Below, piece after piece: positions 1 to 8,005 of a stretch of 34,415 bases of DNA. The stretch spans positions 1 through 34,415 of the forward strand of contig JAFLJT010000193.1 of assembly GCA_022712855.1 (NCBI GenBank), read 5' to 3'. The notes below the pieces were generated by a model. That model saw nothing but the letters and a program-made list of their open reading frames with translations, had not been told where the DNA came from and ran no database searches. The DNA comes from Pseudodesulfovibrio sp. (GTDB taxonomy: Bacteria > Desulfobacterota > Desulfovibrionia > Desulfovibrionales > Desulfovibrionaceae). Made by a program: the position numbers and the translations under genes. The stretch's first letter is position 1. Each line of letters starts with the position of its first letter.

Positions 1-374
1 CCGTCATGATTGACGGCGGCATGTTCTGTCATGCCAGTGGCATGCAAAACAGTCCTATCCTTATTCCATACCTCATAGATGAATTTCATGGAAGCCCGTT
101 TCCATTCGCTGATGCCGACTCTGACGGAAATCTCATCGTCAAAGCGGACGGGGACGCGGTAACGACATTGTGCTTCACGCACTGGTAGGATGATGCCGCG
201 CTTTTCCACCTCGGCGTAGCTCATGCCGCGTTCTCGGATGAACAGGCTGCGAGCACGCTCGTAAACATGCAGATATTCCGCATAGTAGAGAACACCCATA
301 GTGTCGGTTTCGCCGTATGAAACAAAATGGTGATACCAGCTCTCGGAGGCAGGGAATTCAGGAAGTTTTGCCAT
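1..374 (-). CDS. YbgC/4-hydroxybenzoyl-CoA-type acyl-CoA thioesterase, partial at window edge
   Basis: Reading the minus strand from an ATG at 374 gives 124 codons without a stop, running off the left edge, so the C-terminus is missing. The N-terminus has the hot-dog thioesterase pattern of the YbgC / 4-hydroxybenzoyl-CoA thioesterase family: a GETDTMGVLYYAEYLHVYER segment at residues 21-40, in which Asp24 is at the family's usual catalytic position. The family hydrolyses acyl-CoA thioesters in the cytoplasm; the substrate cannot be read from sequence. The start overlaps the stop of the upstream ApgM-type gene by one base (TAATG), which implies translational coupling in the alaC-hom-apgM operon. 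Family call is firm; role in this operon is unknown. Confidence 0.85.
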   Translation of the reverse strand, partial: MAKLPEFPASESWYHHFVSYGETDTMGVLYYAEYLHVYERARSLFIRERGMSYAEVEKRGIILPVREAQCRYRVPVRFDDEISVRVGISEWKRASMKFIYEVWNKDRTVLHATGMTEHAAVNHD

Positions 375-1570
375 TATTTCATTCCCACTTTTTCAAGGGC
401 ATAGGACAGCAGTTCATATCCTTTCTCAAGTTTCAGACCAGTGGATTCAGCGGTCTGTTCGGAGAATGTTTCCACATTGGATGCGTCGCAACCGGGACCG
501 TTAATGATGAAAGGAACGGCATCCATTGTATGCGTGCGCTCGCAGATGGGCGTGAAATGGTCACAGGTGATGATCCAGGCTATCTCTTCATCTTTTAATG
601 CTTCGCGCAGTGGTGCAACGACTAGGGCATCGAAGCGGCTGATGGCCTCCACTTTGTCGTCGGTGTCGCCGCCATGACCACATTCATCAGGGCCTTCGAG
701 ATGGACGAATGCGAAGTTGTTTTCCTTGAGGAATTCGAGGGTCGCTTCAACCTTGCCTTCATAATTTGTATCAAGCAGACCGGTCGCGCCTTCCACATCA
801 ATGACTGACATGTTGGATGCGTGACCAAGCCCTTTAATCAAATCGACGGCGGAGATGACTGCGCCATCCAAGCCAAATTTTTCTTTGAAATCAGGAAGGT
901 TGAGCGGGCGTCCCTGGCCCCATGGCCAGATGGAGTTTGCTCTGCTCGTGTTAACTTCCCGGCTATCGAGGATTTCCTTTGACTCAAAAATGAGATCCCA
1001 GAGGTCGGGACTTCTGGAGATTGCTCGCAGGTCGTACTTGATCGATTTGTCAGTAATGTCATGGGGCGGATTGATTCTCATCTGGGCATCAGGATCGTTT
1101 GCGCCGTCTTTTTGGACGAGCAAATGGCGATACTGAATGCCGGGATAGAATTTGTATCGGTCATTTCCAAGACGTTCCTGCAATGTCTCGACGAGCGGTT
1201 TAGAAACCTCTGTGGATATATGGCCGGACGAATAATCGCGCATGATGCCGTCGATATTCAACTTGGAAACGGTGACCAAATTGAGCCGCCAAACAAGATC
1301 GTCCGGATCAAGCTCAAGGCCTTGCGCCGCCGCTTCGATAGGGCCGCGACCAGTATGATATTCAGCCGGATCAAAACCAAGCAGGGACATATTGGCAACG
1401 TCCGAACCGGGAGGCATGCCCTCGGGCACAGTCTGGGCGCAACCAACGATGCCTGTCTTGGCAAGTTCGTCCATGTTGGGCGTAACAGCGGCTTCCATAG
1501 TGGTTTTTCCGCCGAGTTCATCAAGCGGATAGCCACCCATGCCATCGGCAATGAGATATAATATTTTCAT
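374..1570 (-). CDS. ApgM-family metalloenzyme: cofactor-independent phosphoglycerate mutase-like, candidate homoserine kinase
   Basis: A 398-residue alkaline phosphatase superfamily protein of the archaeal-type phosphoglycerate mutase (ApgM) group. Visible motifs are the N-terminal metal ligand Asp9 (LIADGMGG), Ser56 in PPGSDVAN at the usual nucleophile position, a GPDECGHGGD metal site near residues 290-300, and a late CDHFTP...THT metal site. Members of one bacterial subgroup are annotated as proposed homoserine kinases because they sit with threonine-pathway genes. Here the gene directly follows homoserine dehydrogenase and an aminotransferase, and no GHMP-type thrB is visible. That context favours a threonine-pathway role over glycolysis, but this is inference. 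The ribosome binding site is weak (GGGAATCC) and lies in the 11 nt left between repeat R1 and the ATG. Confidence 0.8.
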   Translation of the reverse strand: MKILYLIADGMGGYPLDELGGKTTMEAAVTPNMDELAKTGIVGCAQTVPEGMPPGSDVANMSLLGFDPAEYHTGRGPIEAAAQGLELDPDDLVWRLNLVTVSKLNIDGIMRDYSSGHISTEVSKPLVETLQERLGNDRYKFYPGIQYRHLLVQKDGANDPDAQMRINPPHDITDKSIKYDLRAISRSPDLWDLIFESKEILDSREVNTSRANSIWPWGQGRPLNLPDFKEKFGLDGAVISAVDLIKGLGHASNMSVIDVEGATGLLDTNYEGKVEATLEFLKENNFAFVHLEGPDECGHGGDTDDKVEAISRFDALVVAPLREALKDEEIAWIITCDHFTPICERTHTMDAVPFIINGPGCDASNVETFSEQTAESTGLKLEKGYELLSYALEKVGMK

Positions 1571-1581
1571 CCGGATTCCCG

Positions 1582-1705
1582 CAGACTGTTGAAAAACGCA
1601 CGATTGCTGTGTTGCTGCGAAAAGTTCAAACCCTAGCGTATTGTTAATACGCGTCGGTCTTGATCTTTTCTTGCGCCTTGCACTCGTACATTTTTGAACA
1701 GCCTG
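1582..1705 (-). repeat. Long imperfect palindromic repeat, copy R1
   Basis: About 124 nt, intergenic. On the minus strand it starts CAGGCTGTTCAAAAATG and ends CGTTTTTCAACAGTCTG, which pair. An inner stem (GAAAAGATCAAG with TTTGAACTTTTC) and an apical hairpin (CGTATT-AAC-AATACG) follow. The asymmetric segments CGAGTGCAAGGCGC and GCAGCAACACAGCAATCG match the other copies. It begins 4 nt after the hom stop and ends 11 nt before the next start codon. Confidence 0.9.
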
Positions 1706-1709
1706 ATTA

Positions 1710-3008
1710 TTAGAGTATTCTGAACTTCACACAAGGCTCGACACAGAAATCCATGGCGTCCATTTCGCGGAGCATGGCGTCGGCATCTTTGGCCTTGGTT
1801 TCGTGGCTGATGATAACCAGCGGCACGCCTTCGGCCCCGGCTTCACCTTTCTGCACAGCCTGGGCGATGGATACGCCATGGTCGGCCATGGATTTGGTGA
1901 TGGCAGCCATGACTCCGGCGCGGTCGGCAACGGTGAAGCGGAAGTAGTATTTCGATTCCGATTGTTCGGGCGGCAGAATGTTTGCCTTTGGAATTGGCTG
2001 ATTGCCGAATCCGGTGTTGTCGACGTTGGAGCAAGTGCAATCCAATTGACGAGCAATACCCATGATGTCGGCCAGCACTGCGCTGCCTGTGGGCAGGTCG
2101 CCAGCACCCTGACCATGGAGCATGATCGGGCCGACAGCGTTACCTTCAAGGCGCACGGCGTTGTAGTTACCGCCCACACGAGCGAGCAAGTAGGTATACG
2201 GCACCAATGCTGGGTGGACGCCAGCTTCCAGTTGTCCGTCAACGTCCATGACGTGGGCAAGCAACTTGACGCGGTAGCCAAATTCGCGGGCGAATTCGAT
2301 ATCCATGGGCGTCACGCTGGTGATGCCCTGAACAGGAATGTCCGACAGGGGATAGTCCACGCCGTAAGCCATGCGAATGAGTACGCAGAGCTTGTGCGCG
2401 GTATCAAAACCTTCGATATCGAAGGTCGGGTCCGCCTCGGCATAGCCAAGGTCCTGAGCATCGGCCAGGGCAGTTTCGAAATCCATACCCTTGGTGGTCA
2501 TTTCGGACAAAATATAGTTGGCCGTGCCGTTCATGATGCCGAGCATTTTCTGCACTTCATCACCAGCGAGGCTTTCTTTTAAGGTCTGAACAATGGGGAT
2601 GCCGCCTGCGCAACTTGCTTCGAACATAAGAGCAACATTGTTGTCTTTGGCCGCATCGAATAATTCAAGGCCGTGTTCGGCTAGCAGGTGTTTGTTTGCA
2701 GTAACCACATGTTTGCCCGCAGCAAAAGACTTGAACATCAGGTCTTTGGCCGTATCAAGCCCGCCCATGAGTTCGACGATGATATCGATGTCCGGGTCAT
2801 TGACCAGTGTGTCGAGATCGTCGGTAAATGTAGCACCCGGGCCAAGATCAAAGGCGCGTTTTTTGTTCAGATCACGTACGAGTACGGATTTTATTTCAAT
2901 CTTTTTGCCAAGTTTTTTAGCAATACGATCGGCGTTCATGTCCAGGATTTTAGCAAGACCTGAACCGACCGTGCCGAAACCGCCAAGGCCGAGTTTGATA
3001 ACGTCCAT
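1710..3008 (-). CDS. hom: Homoserine dehydrogenase with C-terminal ACT domain
   Basis: 432 residues, the usual length for the monofunctional ACT-containing homoserine dehydrogenase that reduces aspartate semialdehyde to homoserine with NAD(P)H. The N-terminal Rossmann loop is GLGGFGTVGSG (residues 7-17). The central catalytic domain follows, with the conserved NGTANYIL segment and EADPTFDIEGFD. A C-terminal ACT domain starts near residue 350 (YYFRFTVADRAGVMAAI) and probably senses threonine or another end product. The start is 2 nt past the stop of the aminotransferase gene, with an AAGGGG ribosome site inside that gene's end, so the two are co-translated. Repeat R1 separates it from the downstream ApgM-type gene. 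Confidence 0.96.
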   Translation of the reverse strand: MDVIKLGLGGFGTVGSGLAKILDMNADRIAKKLGKKIEIKSVLVRDLNKKRAFDLGPGATFTDDLDTLVNDPDIDIIVELMGGLDTAKDLMFKSFAAGKHVVTANKHLLAEHGLELFDAAKDNNVALMFEASCAGGIPIVQTLKESLAGDEVQKMLGIMNGTANYILSEMTTKGMDFETALADAQDLGYAEADPTFDIEGFDTAHKLCVLIRMAYGVDYPLSDIPVQGITSVTPMDIEFAREFGYRVKLLAHVMDVDGQLEAGVHPALVPYTYLLARVGGNYNAVRLEGNAVGPIMLHGQGAGDLPTGSAVLADIMGIARQLDCTCSNVDNTGFGNQPIPKANILPPEQSESKYYFRFTVADRAGVMAAITKSMADHGVSIAQAVQKGEAGAEGVPLVIISHETKAKDADAMLREMDAMDFCVEPCVKFRIL

Positions 3009-3010
3009 GC

Positions 3011-4222
3011 TTACCCCTTTGCGAAGAATTTACGTAGGTTACGGACAGCCTGATTAATGCGATGGCGGTTTTCCACAAAGCTAAAACGGACGTGGTCATC
3101 GCCGTATTGGCCGAAACCGAGGCCCGGTGAGACCGCTACTTCTGCTTCCTTGAGCAACATCTTGGAAAATTCAATGGAACCCATGCTCTTGAATTCTTCC
3201 GGAATGGGAGCCCACAAGAACATCGTCGCCTTGGGCGGGGTCACTTCCCAGCCAATACGGTTGAGGCCCGAGCACAGCGCATCGCGGCGGTCAGTATACA
3301 CTGCCATAATGTCTTTGACGGCTTGGTCCATGTCCTCGGCCGAAAATTGCGGGTCGTCGCCGAGATCGCCGTTAAGCGCGCAGGCGGCCGCAATCTGGAT
3401 GGGCTGATAAATGCCGTAGTCGAGGTAACTCTTAATTCGGGTCAGAGCGTTGACCATGTCGGGATTACCAACACAATAGCCTACGCGCATGCCTGCCATA
3501 GAGTAACTTTTGGTCATGGAGAAGAATTCCACGCCAACATCTTTGGCACCCTCGGCTTGCATAAAGCTTGGTGCCTGATACCCATCGAAAACGAAATCAG
3601 CGTAAGCGAGATCGTGAATGACAAAGAGCTCATGCTCCTTGGCAAAATCAACGATGCGCTGGAAAAACGGCAATTCCACACACTGGGTGGTCGGGTTGTG
3701 TGGGAAGTTGATGATCAGCAATTTGGGTTTAGGCCACGTATGTTTGACCGCGGTTTCAAGATTTTCAAAGAAATCCTGACCCGGTCCGATGGGAACACGG
3801 CGCACATCAGCACCCGCGATGATCGAAGCATATGGATGAATTGGGTAGGCCGGGTCCGGGGCAAGCACGACATCACCGGGGCTGAGCATAGCAAGGGCGA
3901 GGTGAGCAAGGCCTTCCTTGGCACCCATGGTGACACAGATTTCCTTATCGGCGTCCAGTGTGACGTCGTAGCGACGGGCATACCAATCACGCACGGCGCC
4001 GCGAAGTCCTTTGATGCCTTTGGACGCGGAATACTTGGAGTTTCCTGGGCGGTACGCCGCCTCGGTGAGCTTGTCGAGAATATGTTTCGGGGTGGGAACG
4101 TCGGGGTTACCCATTCCCAGGTCAATGATATCCGCGCCCGCGTGGCGCATCTCCATTTTAAGTTCGTTAACCTGGGCGAACACATAAGGGGGAAGTCGAT
4201 CGACTCTCGCAAACTTGGACAT
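3011..4222 (-). CDS. alaC: AlaC-type class I/II PLP aminotransferase
   Basis: 403 residues, fold-type I PLP aminotransferase very similar throughout to E. coli AlaC (YfdZ), the glutamate-pyruvate aminotransferase. Recognisable segments are RLPPYVF (residues 9-15), FPHNPT with Asn176, HDLAYADF with Asp204 and Tyr207, the PLP lysine Lys238 in [15 protein letters not shown] and Arg246. It is first in the alaC-hom-apgM-thioesterase run, divergent from ilvE. Close relatives are often annotated as LL-diaminopimelate or aspartate aminotransferases, so a role in the aspartate family of amino acids is an alternative consistent with the neighbouring hom. Family certain, substrate less so. Confidence 0.88.
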   Translation of the reverse strand: MSKFARVDRLPPYVFAQVNELKMEMRHAGADIIDLGMGNPDVPTPKHILDKLTEAAYRPGNSKYSASKGIKGLRGAVRDWYARRYDVTLDADKEICVTMGAKEGLAHLALAMLSPGDVVLAPDPAYPIHPYASIIAGADVRRVPIGPGQDFFENLETAVKHTWPKPKLLIINFPHNPTTQCVELPFFQRIVDFAKEHELFVIHDLAYADFVFDGYQAPSFMQAEGAKDVGVEFFSMTKSYSMAGMRVGYCVGNPDMVNALTRIKSYLDYGIYQPIQIAAACALNGDLGDDPQFSAEDMDQAVKDIMAVYTDRRDALCSGLNRIGWEVTPPKATMFLWAPIPEEFKSMGSIEFSKMLLKEAEVAVSPGLGFGQYGDDHVRFSFVENRHRINQAVRNLRKFFAKG

Positions 4223-4300
4223 GAAAGAAACTCCTCAAATATTATTAGTACAAGGTAAATTTCTTACTCCGCGCGGGTGGTTCCTGTCAAAATGAAAATA

Positions 4301-4429
4301 GGCAAATCGCCGAGAATTGCTCGATTACTGCGTTGCTGCGATAAAATCAGCCCCTTACGTATTTTCAATACGCTTCGGTCCTGCTTTTATCTTGCGCCTT
4401 GTACTCGAACCATTCTCGACAATTTGCTG
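4301..4429 (-). repeat. Long imperfect palindromic repeat, copy R2
   Basis: About 129 nt, in the same orientation as alaC. On the minus strand the outer arms CAGCAAATTGTCGAGAATG and CAATTCTCGGCGATTTGCC pair and differ in sequence from the other copies. The inner stem GATAAAAGCAG / CTGATTTTATC and apical CGTATT-GAA-AATACG are preserved as pairs. Conserved asymmetric segments CGAGTACAAGGCGC and GCAGCAACGCAGTAATCG are present. If the alaC promoter lies upstream of it, R2 would be in the alaC leader. Confidence 0.88.
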
Positions 4430-4467
4430 ATAAATGCTCAAGAAAATGATAAAATGATCGACGTATC

Positions 4468-4496
4468 TTGACCTCCCGGTCAGTTTTTCTTAGTTT
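4468..4496 (+). promoter_or_regulatory. Possible ilvE promoter with overlapping dyad operator
   Basis: TTGACC at 4468-4473 could be a -35 element; 17 nt downstream TAGTTT is a poor -10. A perfect dyad TGACC-TCCC-GGTCA (4469-4482) overlaps the -35, the layout expected for a repressor site. Motif only; no regulator identified. Confidence 0.3.
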
Positions 4497-4554
4497 CCTT
4501 GTTCAATAAACAAACCCTGACGGCGAAGTGCCGAAATTTTATAAGGAGCTACAC

Positions 4555-5478
4555 ATGGTCCAGAAATCCGAAACCATCTGGTTTGATGGCAAACAGGTTC
4601 CCTGGGACGAGGCCAATGTCCACGTCCTGACGCATACATTACATTATGGAGCTGGTGTTTTTGAAGGCATCCGTGCTTACGAATGCGCCGACGGTACTTC
4701 CGAGGTCTTTCGTCTGGAAGAACACATGGTCCGCCTTGTGAATTCCGCTAAAATTCTGGGCATTAAAGTCCCGCACACTCCCGAAGAGTTGACCGCCGCT
4801 GCCGTGGAAACCCTCAAGCTGAACAAGCTTGCAGGTGCCTACGTTCGTCCGCTGGTCTTCATCGGAGAAGGTGCCATGGGCGTTCATCCCGGTGACAACC
4901 CGATTCGCACTATCATCGCCACCTGGCCTTGGGGCGCGTACCTCGGTGATGATGCTCTGGAAAACGGCATTGCCGTTAAGACGAGCACATACAATCGTCA
5001 CCACGTCAACGTCATGATGACCAAGTCCAAGGCGTGCGGTAACTACGTTAACTCCGTTCTCGCCAAGACCGAAGCCGTTGCTGATGGCTATCATGAAGCG
5101 ATCCTGCTCGACACGACTGGTCATGTTTCTGAAGGTTCCGGCGAAAACATTTTCATGGTTAATGACGATGTTCTCTACACGCCGCCTGTTAGCAGTGTGC
5201 TTAACGGCCTGACTCGTAACGCCATCATTACTCTTGCTAATGACCTTGGTTACGAAGTTCGTGAAGAAGCAATCACTCGTGACATGCTGTACATTGCTGA
5301 CGAAGTTTTCTTCACCGGCACCGCCGCTGAATTGACGCCCATCAGTTCCATTGATCGTCGTGAAATCGGTAATGGCAAGGCTGGCCCTGTCGCCAAGATG
5401 CTCCAGACCGAATACTTCAAGATCGTCAAGGGTGAAAACCCCGATTACGAGCACTGGCTCCATCGTTATTCGATTTAA
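4555..5478 (+). CDS. ilvE: Branched-chain amino acid aminotransferase
   Basis: 308 residues from the ATG at 4555, chosen over an in-frame upstream ATG at 4528 because AAGGAG sits at 4543-4548. Fold-type IV PLP aminotransferase that interconverts leucine, isoleucine and valine with their 2-oxo acids using glutamate/2-oxoglutarate. Motifs include HYGAGVFEGIRAY (residues 30-42), the PLP lysine Lys159 in TKSKACGNYVNS, VSEGSGENIF, and the LNGLTRNAII / FFTGTAAELTPI blocks typical of IlvE. It is a single-gene unit, flanked downstream by repeat R3 and a hairpin terminator. Confidence 0.95.
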   Translation: MVQKSETIWFDGKQVPWDEANVHVLTHTLHYGAGVFEGIRAYECADGTSEVFRLEEHMVRLVNSAKILGIKVPHTPEELTAAAVETLKLNKLAGAYVRPLVFIGEGAMGVHPGDNPIRTIIATWPWGAYLGDDALENGIAVKTSTYNRHHVNVMMTKSKACGNYVNSVLAKTEAVADGYHEAILLDTTGHVSEGSGENIFMVNDDVLYTPPVSSVLNGLTRNAIITLANDLGYEVREEAITRDMLYIADEVFFTGTAAELTPISSIDRREIGNGKAGPVAKMLQTEYFKIVKGENPDYEHWLHRYSI

Positions 5479-5489
5479 TTAACTTTTAA

Positions 5490-5614
5490 TTAAGCTGTTT
5501 AAAAATGTGCGAGCGCTAGGCGCGAAAATATCCAAGGCCGATGCGTAGTTCCTCTACGTGAGGGTTTGGATATTTTGAAGCAACGACGCGATCGTGCTTT
5601 TTTTATCAGCTTAA
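5490..5614 (+). repeat. Long imperfect palindromic repeat, copy R3
   Basis: About 125 nt, starting 12 nt after the ilvE stop and in the same direction. Outer arms TTAAGCTG / CAGCTTAA pair; the inner stem GAAAATATCCAA / TTGGATATTTTG has a sequence unlike other copies but still pairs; the apical hairpin is CGTAG-TTCCT-CTACG. The conserved segments read CGAGCGCTAGGCGC and GAAGCAACGACGCGATCG. Just upstream are two TTAATTAA octamers (5475-5482, 5486-5493) that can pair across a 3-nt loop; the first includes the ilvE stop. Confidence 0.88.
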
Positions 5615-5652
5615 TAGAAAGTCTAGAAAATCGTACCATCATCTGGTAAGTA

Positions 5653-5694
5653 TAGGGGAATCCGGCGCGCAATGTCGGGTTCCCCTAATTTTAT
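5653..5694 (+). terminator. Rho-independent terminator after ilvE/R3
   Basis: AGGGGAATCCGGC and GTCGGGTTCCCCT form a 13-bp stem with mismatches around a short loop, followed by AATTTTATT. It lies between R3 and dnaX and would end ilvE transcription. Confidence 0.75.
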
Positions 5695-5743
5695 TCTATA
5701 ATTCCAGTAGGGTCCATTCTGCGCGCCATAGAAAGGTAAGCCC

Positions 5744-7651
5744 ATGAGCACTTCGAATCTCACAGCCAAATACCGTCCCCAGACATTTAGCGATGTTGCG
5801 GGGCAGGAAGCCATCAAGGCGATTCTTTCCCGGGCCGCAGCCACGGACAAGATCGCTCCGGCGTATCTTTTCTCCGGCACACGCGGGGTTGGTAAGACCA
5901 CTGTTGCGCGTATCTTTGCCAAGGCGCTCAATTGCAAGAATGCGCCGACTGCCGAGCCGTGTAACGAGTGCTCCAATTGCAGACAGATCACGGCAGGCGT
6001 GGCCGTGGACGTCATCGAGATCGATGGTGCGTCCAATCGCGGTATCGATGATGCCCGCCGACTTAAAGAAGATATCGGGTACGCTCCGGTTGAGTGTCGC
6101 TACAAAGTTTTCATCATTGATGAGGCGCACATGCTCACCAAAGAGGCGTTCAACGCGCTTCTGAAAACTCTGGAAGAACCGCCGCCGCGTGCCACGTTTA
6201 TCATGGCGACGACTGAACATCACAAATTTCCGGCTACTATCATCAGTCGTTGTCAGCATTATACATTTAAGATGTTGCCTCAGCCACAATTGGTGGAGCA
6301 TATTGAAAAGATAATGAATCTTGAAGAGTTGCAGTACGAACCCGGCGCCATGCAGATCATTGCAAAACGCGGTGCGGGTAGTGTGCGCGACTCTATGTCT
6401 CTGCTAGGACAAGCTCTTGCCATGGGCTCGGATGTTCTCCGCGAAGAGGACGTGCGCAGCTTTCTTGGTCTGGCCGGACAAGATGTATTCTTCCAGCTCA
6501 TGGAGGCCATGCATGCGCAGGACCTCGTGGCTGTAGGATATGTACTTCGTCAGGTTCTGGATCAGGGTTTGGATCTCGGATTTTTCCTGCGTGAACTGAC
6601 CAACTGTTGGCGCAACATGTTTTTGCTACGTCAGGCAGGTGAGGAAGCGTTGCCTTTGCTCGGATTTTCCGGCGAAGAAGCAACCACGTGGATGGATTGG
6701 TCCCAACGCTTTGAAGCAGCGCATATCCATGCCTGCTGGCAGATGACGTTGGACGGTCAGAGGAAAGTCATGACAAGCCTTGAGCCAGCTTTGGCTCTGG
6801 AATTGTTGTTGCTCAACCTTACCAGTTTGCCGCAATTAATCGATTTGGAAACTATAGGTACTCAGGCAGCGCCTGCTGGCGGCCCTGCGCCACAGCGTCC
6901 GATGCCGGGTGGCTCCGGTGGTGGTCAAGGTGGTTATGGCGGTGGCCAAGCGGGTGGTCCTCAAGGTGGACCTTCTGGCGGTGCGCCGGGTGGTGGCTAT
7001 TCTCCTCCCGGAGGAGGGCAGCGTTTTGCTCCTCCGCAAGCGCAGACTCCGCCCGTAGCAAGTGCTCCGGCACCTACACCTCCGCAACCAGCGGCAGCGC
7101 CGACGCCTCCGCAGCCTGTTGCAGCACCCACTCCGCAGGCCGCGCCGCCTGTGCAACCGACTCCGCCGCCAGTTCCAGAGCCGCAAGCTACGGCCCCAGA
7201 ACCCATTACTCCGTCAGAAGCAACCCCGGTATCCGAGGCTGTCATGCCCGAACCGGTTGTCTCCGCCGCACAGCAGTCGCATACATCTCCTGGGCCGAGG
7301 AATTGGCGTGGGTTTCTTGATTTTGTCAGCGAGCGAAACGGTCAGTCGGGTATTAAAGTCGCCTTGCTTCGTTTGAATGACGGCGCGTTGAAGAACAATG
7401 AGCTGGTCATTACCTGCAAATCCAAAATGCAGTGTTCGCAACTGTCTGAAAATCCGACGCTTAAAGCGTTGGATGGTCTGACCAGAGAATATTTCGGTCC
7501 TATGGTTGAAGTTCGTGTGGAAACAGGTGATATTGCCGTTCCCAAAACGGACAAGCAGCTTCAGGAAGAGGCGGAAAGTCATCCGGGTGTGATGAAGGTC
7601 ATGGATACCTTTAGCGCCCAATTGGCTTCTGTCGGCTCCCGGAAGCAATAA
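5744..7651 (+). CDS. dnaX: DNA polymerase III subunit gamma/tau
   Basis: 635 residues, the AAA+ clamp-loader motor of DNA polymerase III. Walker A is GTRGVGKTT (residues 45-53). The zinc module cysteines are at 64, 73, 76 and 79, the same positions as in E. coli DnaX. Walker B IIDEAHML is near residue 125 and the SRC sensor (ISRCQHYTF) follows. A long low-complexity linker, first glycine-rich then proline/alanine-rich with repeated TPPQP units, spans about residues 375-505, followed by a C-terminal domain. I see no A-AAA-AAG-like slippery site, so production of a short gamma form by frameshifting is not supported. First gene of dnaX-ybaB-recR-recD2, with an AAGG ribosome site. Confidence 0.97.
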   Translation: MSTSNLTAKYRPQTFSDVAGQEAIKAILSRAAATDKIAPAYLFSGTRGVGKTTVARIFAKALNCKNAPTAEPCNECSNCRQITAGVAVDVIEIDGASNRGIDDARRLKEDIGYAPVECRYKVFIIDEAHMLTKEAFNALLKTLEEPPPRATFIMATTEHHKFPATIISRCQHYTFKMLPQPQLVEHIEKIMNLEELQYEPGAMQIIAKRGAGSVRDSMSLLGQALAMGSDVLREEDVRSFLGLAGQDVFFQLMEAMHAQDLVAVGYVLRQVLDQGLDLGFFLRELTNCWRNMFLLRQAGEEALPLLGFSGEEATTWMDWSQRFEAAHIHACWQMTLDGQRKVMTSLEPALALELLLLNLTSLPQLIDLETIGTQAAPAGGPAPQRPMPGGSGGGQGGYGGGQAGGPQGGPSGGAPGGGYSPPGGGQRFAPPQAQTPPVASAPAPTPPQPAAAPTPPQPVAAPTPQAAPPVQPTPPPVPEPQATAPEPITPSEATPVSEAVMPEPVVSAAQQSHTSPGPRNWRGFLDFVSERNGQSGIKVALLRLNDGALKNNELVITCKSKMQCSQLSENPTLKALDGLTREYFGPMVEVRVETGDIAVPKTDKQLQEEAESHPGVMKVMDTFSAQLASVGSRKQ

Positions 7652-7684
7652 GTTTACAACGTAATACATTCACAGGAGAAAATA

Positions 7685-7996
7685 ATGAAAGGTATGAACG
7701 ATATGATCCGTCAAGCGCAGGTCATGCAGCGCAAGATGAGCGAGAAGCAGGAAGAGTTGAAAAACATGATCGTCGAGGCATCCAGCGGTGGCGGCATGGT
7801 CACGGTCAAGGCTACTTGTGGTCAGGAAATCACCGAAGTGATCATTGAAGCTTCTGTCATGGAATCTGGCGACACGGAAATGCTGCAGGATCTCGTGATG
7901 ACAGCGACCAACGAGGCTCTCAAGAAATCCAAAGATACCATGGAAACAGAACTCAGCTCCATTACCGGCGGCATGAATATCCCCGGCCTTTTCTAG
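7685..7996 (+). CDS. ybaB: YbaB/EbfC family nucleoid-associated protein
   Basis: 103 residues starting MKGMNDMIRQAQVMQRKM, the typical YbaB/EbfC opening, with the amphipathic N-terminal helix and a central sheet (GGGMVTVKATCGQEITEVII). The family forms dimeric DNA-binding, nucleoid-associated proteins. The position between dnaX and recR is the standard bacterial arrangement and supports the call. CAGGAG lies just before the ATG. The stop overlaps the ribosome site of recR (TAGGAGC). Confidence 0.95.
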   Translation: MKGMNDMIRQAQVMQRKMSEKQEELKNMIVEASSGGGMVTVKATCGQEITEVIIEASVMESGDTEMLQDLVMTATNEALKKSKDTMETELSSITGGMNIPGLF

Positions 7997-8005
7997 GAGC
8001 CGGAA

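Larger units (their letters stand above)
4223..4554. other. Divergent intergenic region alaC / ilvE
   Basis: 332 nt between divergent start codons. It holds repeat R2 (4301-4429), an A/T-rich stretch (4430-4468) and a perfect TGACC-TCCC-GGTCA dyad over a possible TTGACC -35 element. Nothing else, such as a leader peptide or riboswitch, is apparent. Confidence 0.6.

Noticed and set aside
1803-2582. Plus-strand open frame opposite hom
   Set aside because: Antisense shadow; hom is fully supported by motifs and operon context.
3323-4258. Long plus-strand open frame (311 codons) opposite alaC
   Set aside because: It is the antisense shadow of a clear aminotransferase, with no ribosome site and no recognisable domain.
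4639-5463. Minus-strand open frame (274 codons) opposite ilvE
   Set aside because: Antisense of a well-conserved ilvE; composition follows codon bias of the real gene.
5475-5493. Paired TTAATTAA octamers after ilvE as a terminator
   Set aside because: Stem is entirely A/T with a 3-nt loop and no T-run; too weak to terminate.
5490-5614. Repeats R1-R5 as ordinary intrinsic terminators
   Set aside because: They are far longer than terminators, lack a 3' T-run outside the stem, share family sequence, and in three cases (R3, R4, R5) a separate terminator is present nearby.
5744-7651. Programmed frameshift in dnaX
   Set aside because: No A-AAA-AAG-like heptamer or homopolymer run was found in the linker region.
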